Of a stretch of DNA of 64,000 bases, positions 63,790 through 64,000 are shown one piece after another; positions within the stretch are counted from its first letter, which is position 1; each line of letters begins with the position of its first letter. The stretch spans positions 1-64,000 of the forward strand of contig WTKN01000217.1 in NCBI GenBank assembly GCA_011524395.1. Reading direction: 5' to 3'. A program made the translations under genes and the position numbers. Source of the stretch: Moorena sp. SS36440bin_2 (lineage in GTDB: Bacteria > Cyanobacteriota > Cyanobacteriia > Cyanobacteriales > Coleofasciculaceae). The notes below the pieces were generated by a model, which had not been told where the DNA came from, did not search any database, and was given only the letters and a program-made list of their open reading frames with translations.

Positions 63790-64000
63790 GAGGCAGGGGA
63801 AAATTACTCATTTATAATTATTAGCTGACTTGATGTTATATAATAATTAGCTTTTACTCAGTACCAACTTAGTAAATTTTTTATAAAATTTTATAAAATT
63901 TTTATGAATAACGCTAATTTTCTAGTGACATTTACGGAATTTTATGGCATTTATACTAGTGGTAGGATTTTTTTTCAGTCAAAACACCAAAAAAAACATG
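63790..64000 (+). repeat. Start of a fifth array leader, cut by window edge
   Basis: attattagctgacttgatgttatataataattagc...agtgacatttacggaattttatggcatttatactagtggtagga...cagtcaaaacaccaaa matches the leaders at ~54.63, ~56.98 and ~61.34 kb. Confidence 0.85.

Noticed and set aside
54600-64000. Diversity-generating retroelement explaining the variable N-termini
   Set aside because: No reverse transcriptase and no template/variable repeat pair with A-biased changes seen in the window.

Overview
Cyanobacterial chromosome segment; the HIP1-type GCGATCGC sites, PSRP-3/Ycf65, the atpD-atpC pair and the FAAL-type NRPS/PKS suggest a filamentous, Moorena/Symploca-like organism (inference). It has three parts. 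(1) nt 1-31170: a co-directional NRPS/PKS operon. The NRPS is cut by the left window edge and reads A(Gly)-PCP-Cy-A(Cys)+Ox-PCP-Cy-A(Cys)+MT-PCP-C-A(Thr)-PCP-TE. It is followed by an acyl-CoA dehydrogenase/phosphotransferase pair, a FAAL-ACP-Cy-A(Cys)-PCP loading protein, a PKS KS-AT-DH-KR-ACP, and a second PKS KS-AT-(DH) that breaks off into decayed transposase sequence. Substrate codes read by hand, plus the Cys-starter/ACAD/phosphotransferase set, make this a candidate largazole/romidepsin-type (mercapto-heptenoyl, thiazole/methylthiazoline) assembly line with predicted Thr where largazole has Val. (2) nt 31.9-54.0 kb: housekeeping genes (tRNA-Ala, hisF, ruvB, TPR, MFS, sugar ABC transporter, HAD, PSRP-3, atpC/atpD, minE/D/C, four-carbon acid sugar kinase, lysS-KTSC, pgm) with repeat-rich intergenic DNA. 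(3) nt 54.4-64.0 kb: a tandem array of four paralogous genes (variable CBM-like N-terminus plus FG-GAP/VCBS-like propeller plus conserved C-terminal DTNFSFYV). They have long conserved leaders carrying palindromes, and a fifth leader runs off the window. All family calls are from motif recognition; no database search was run.
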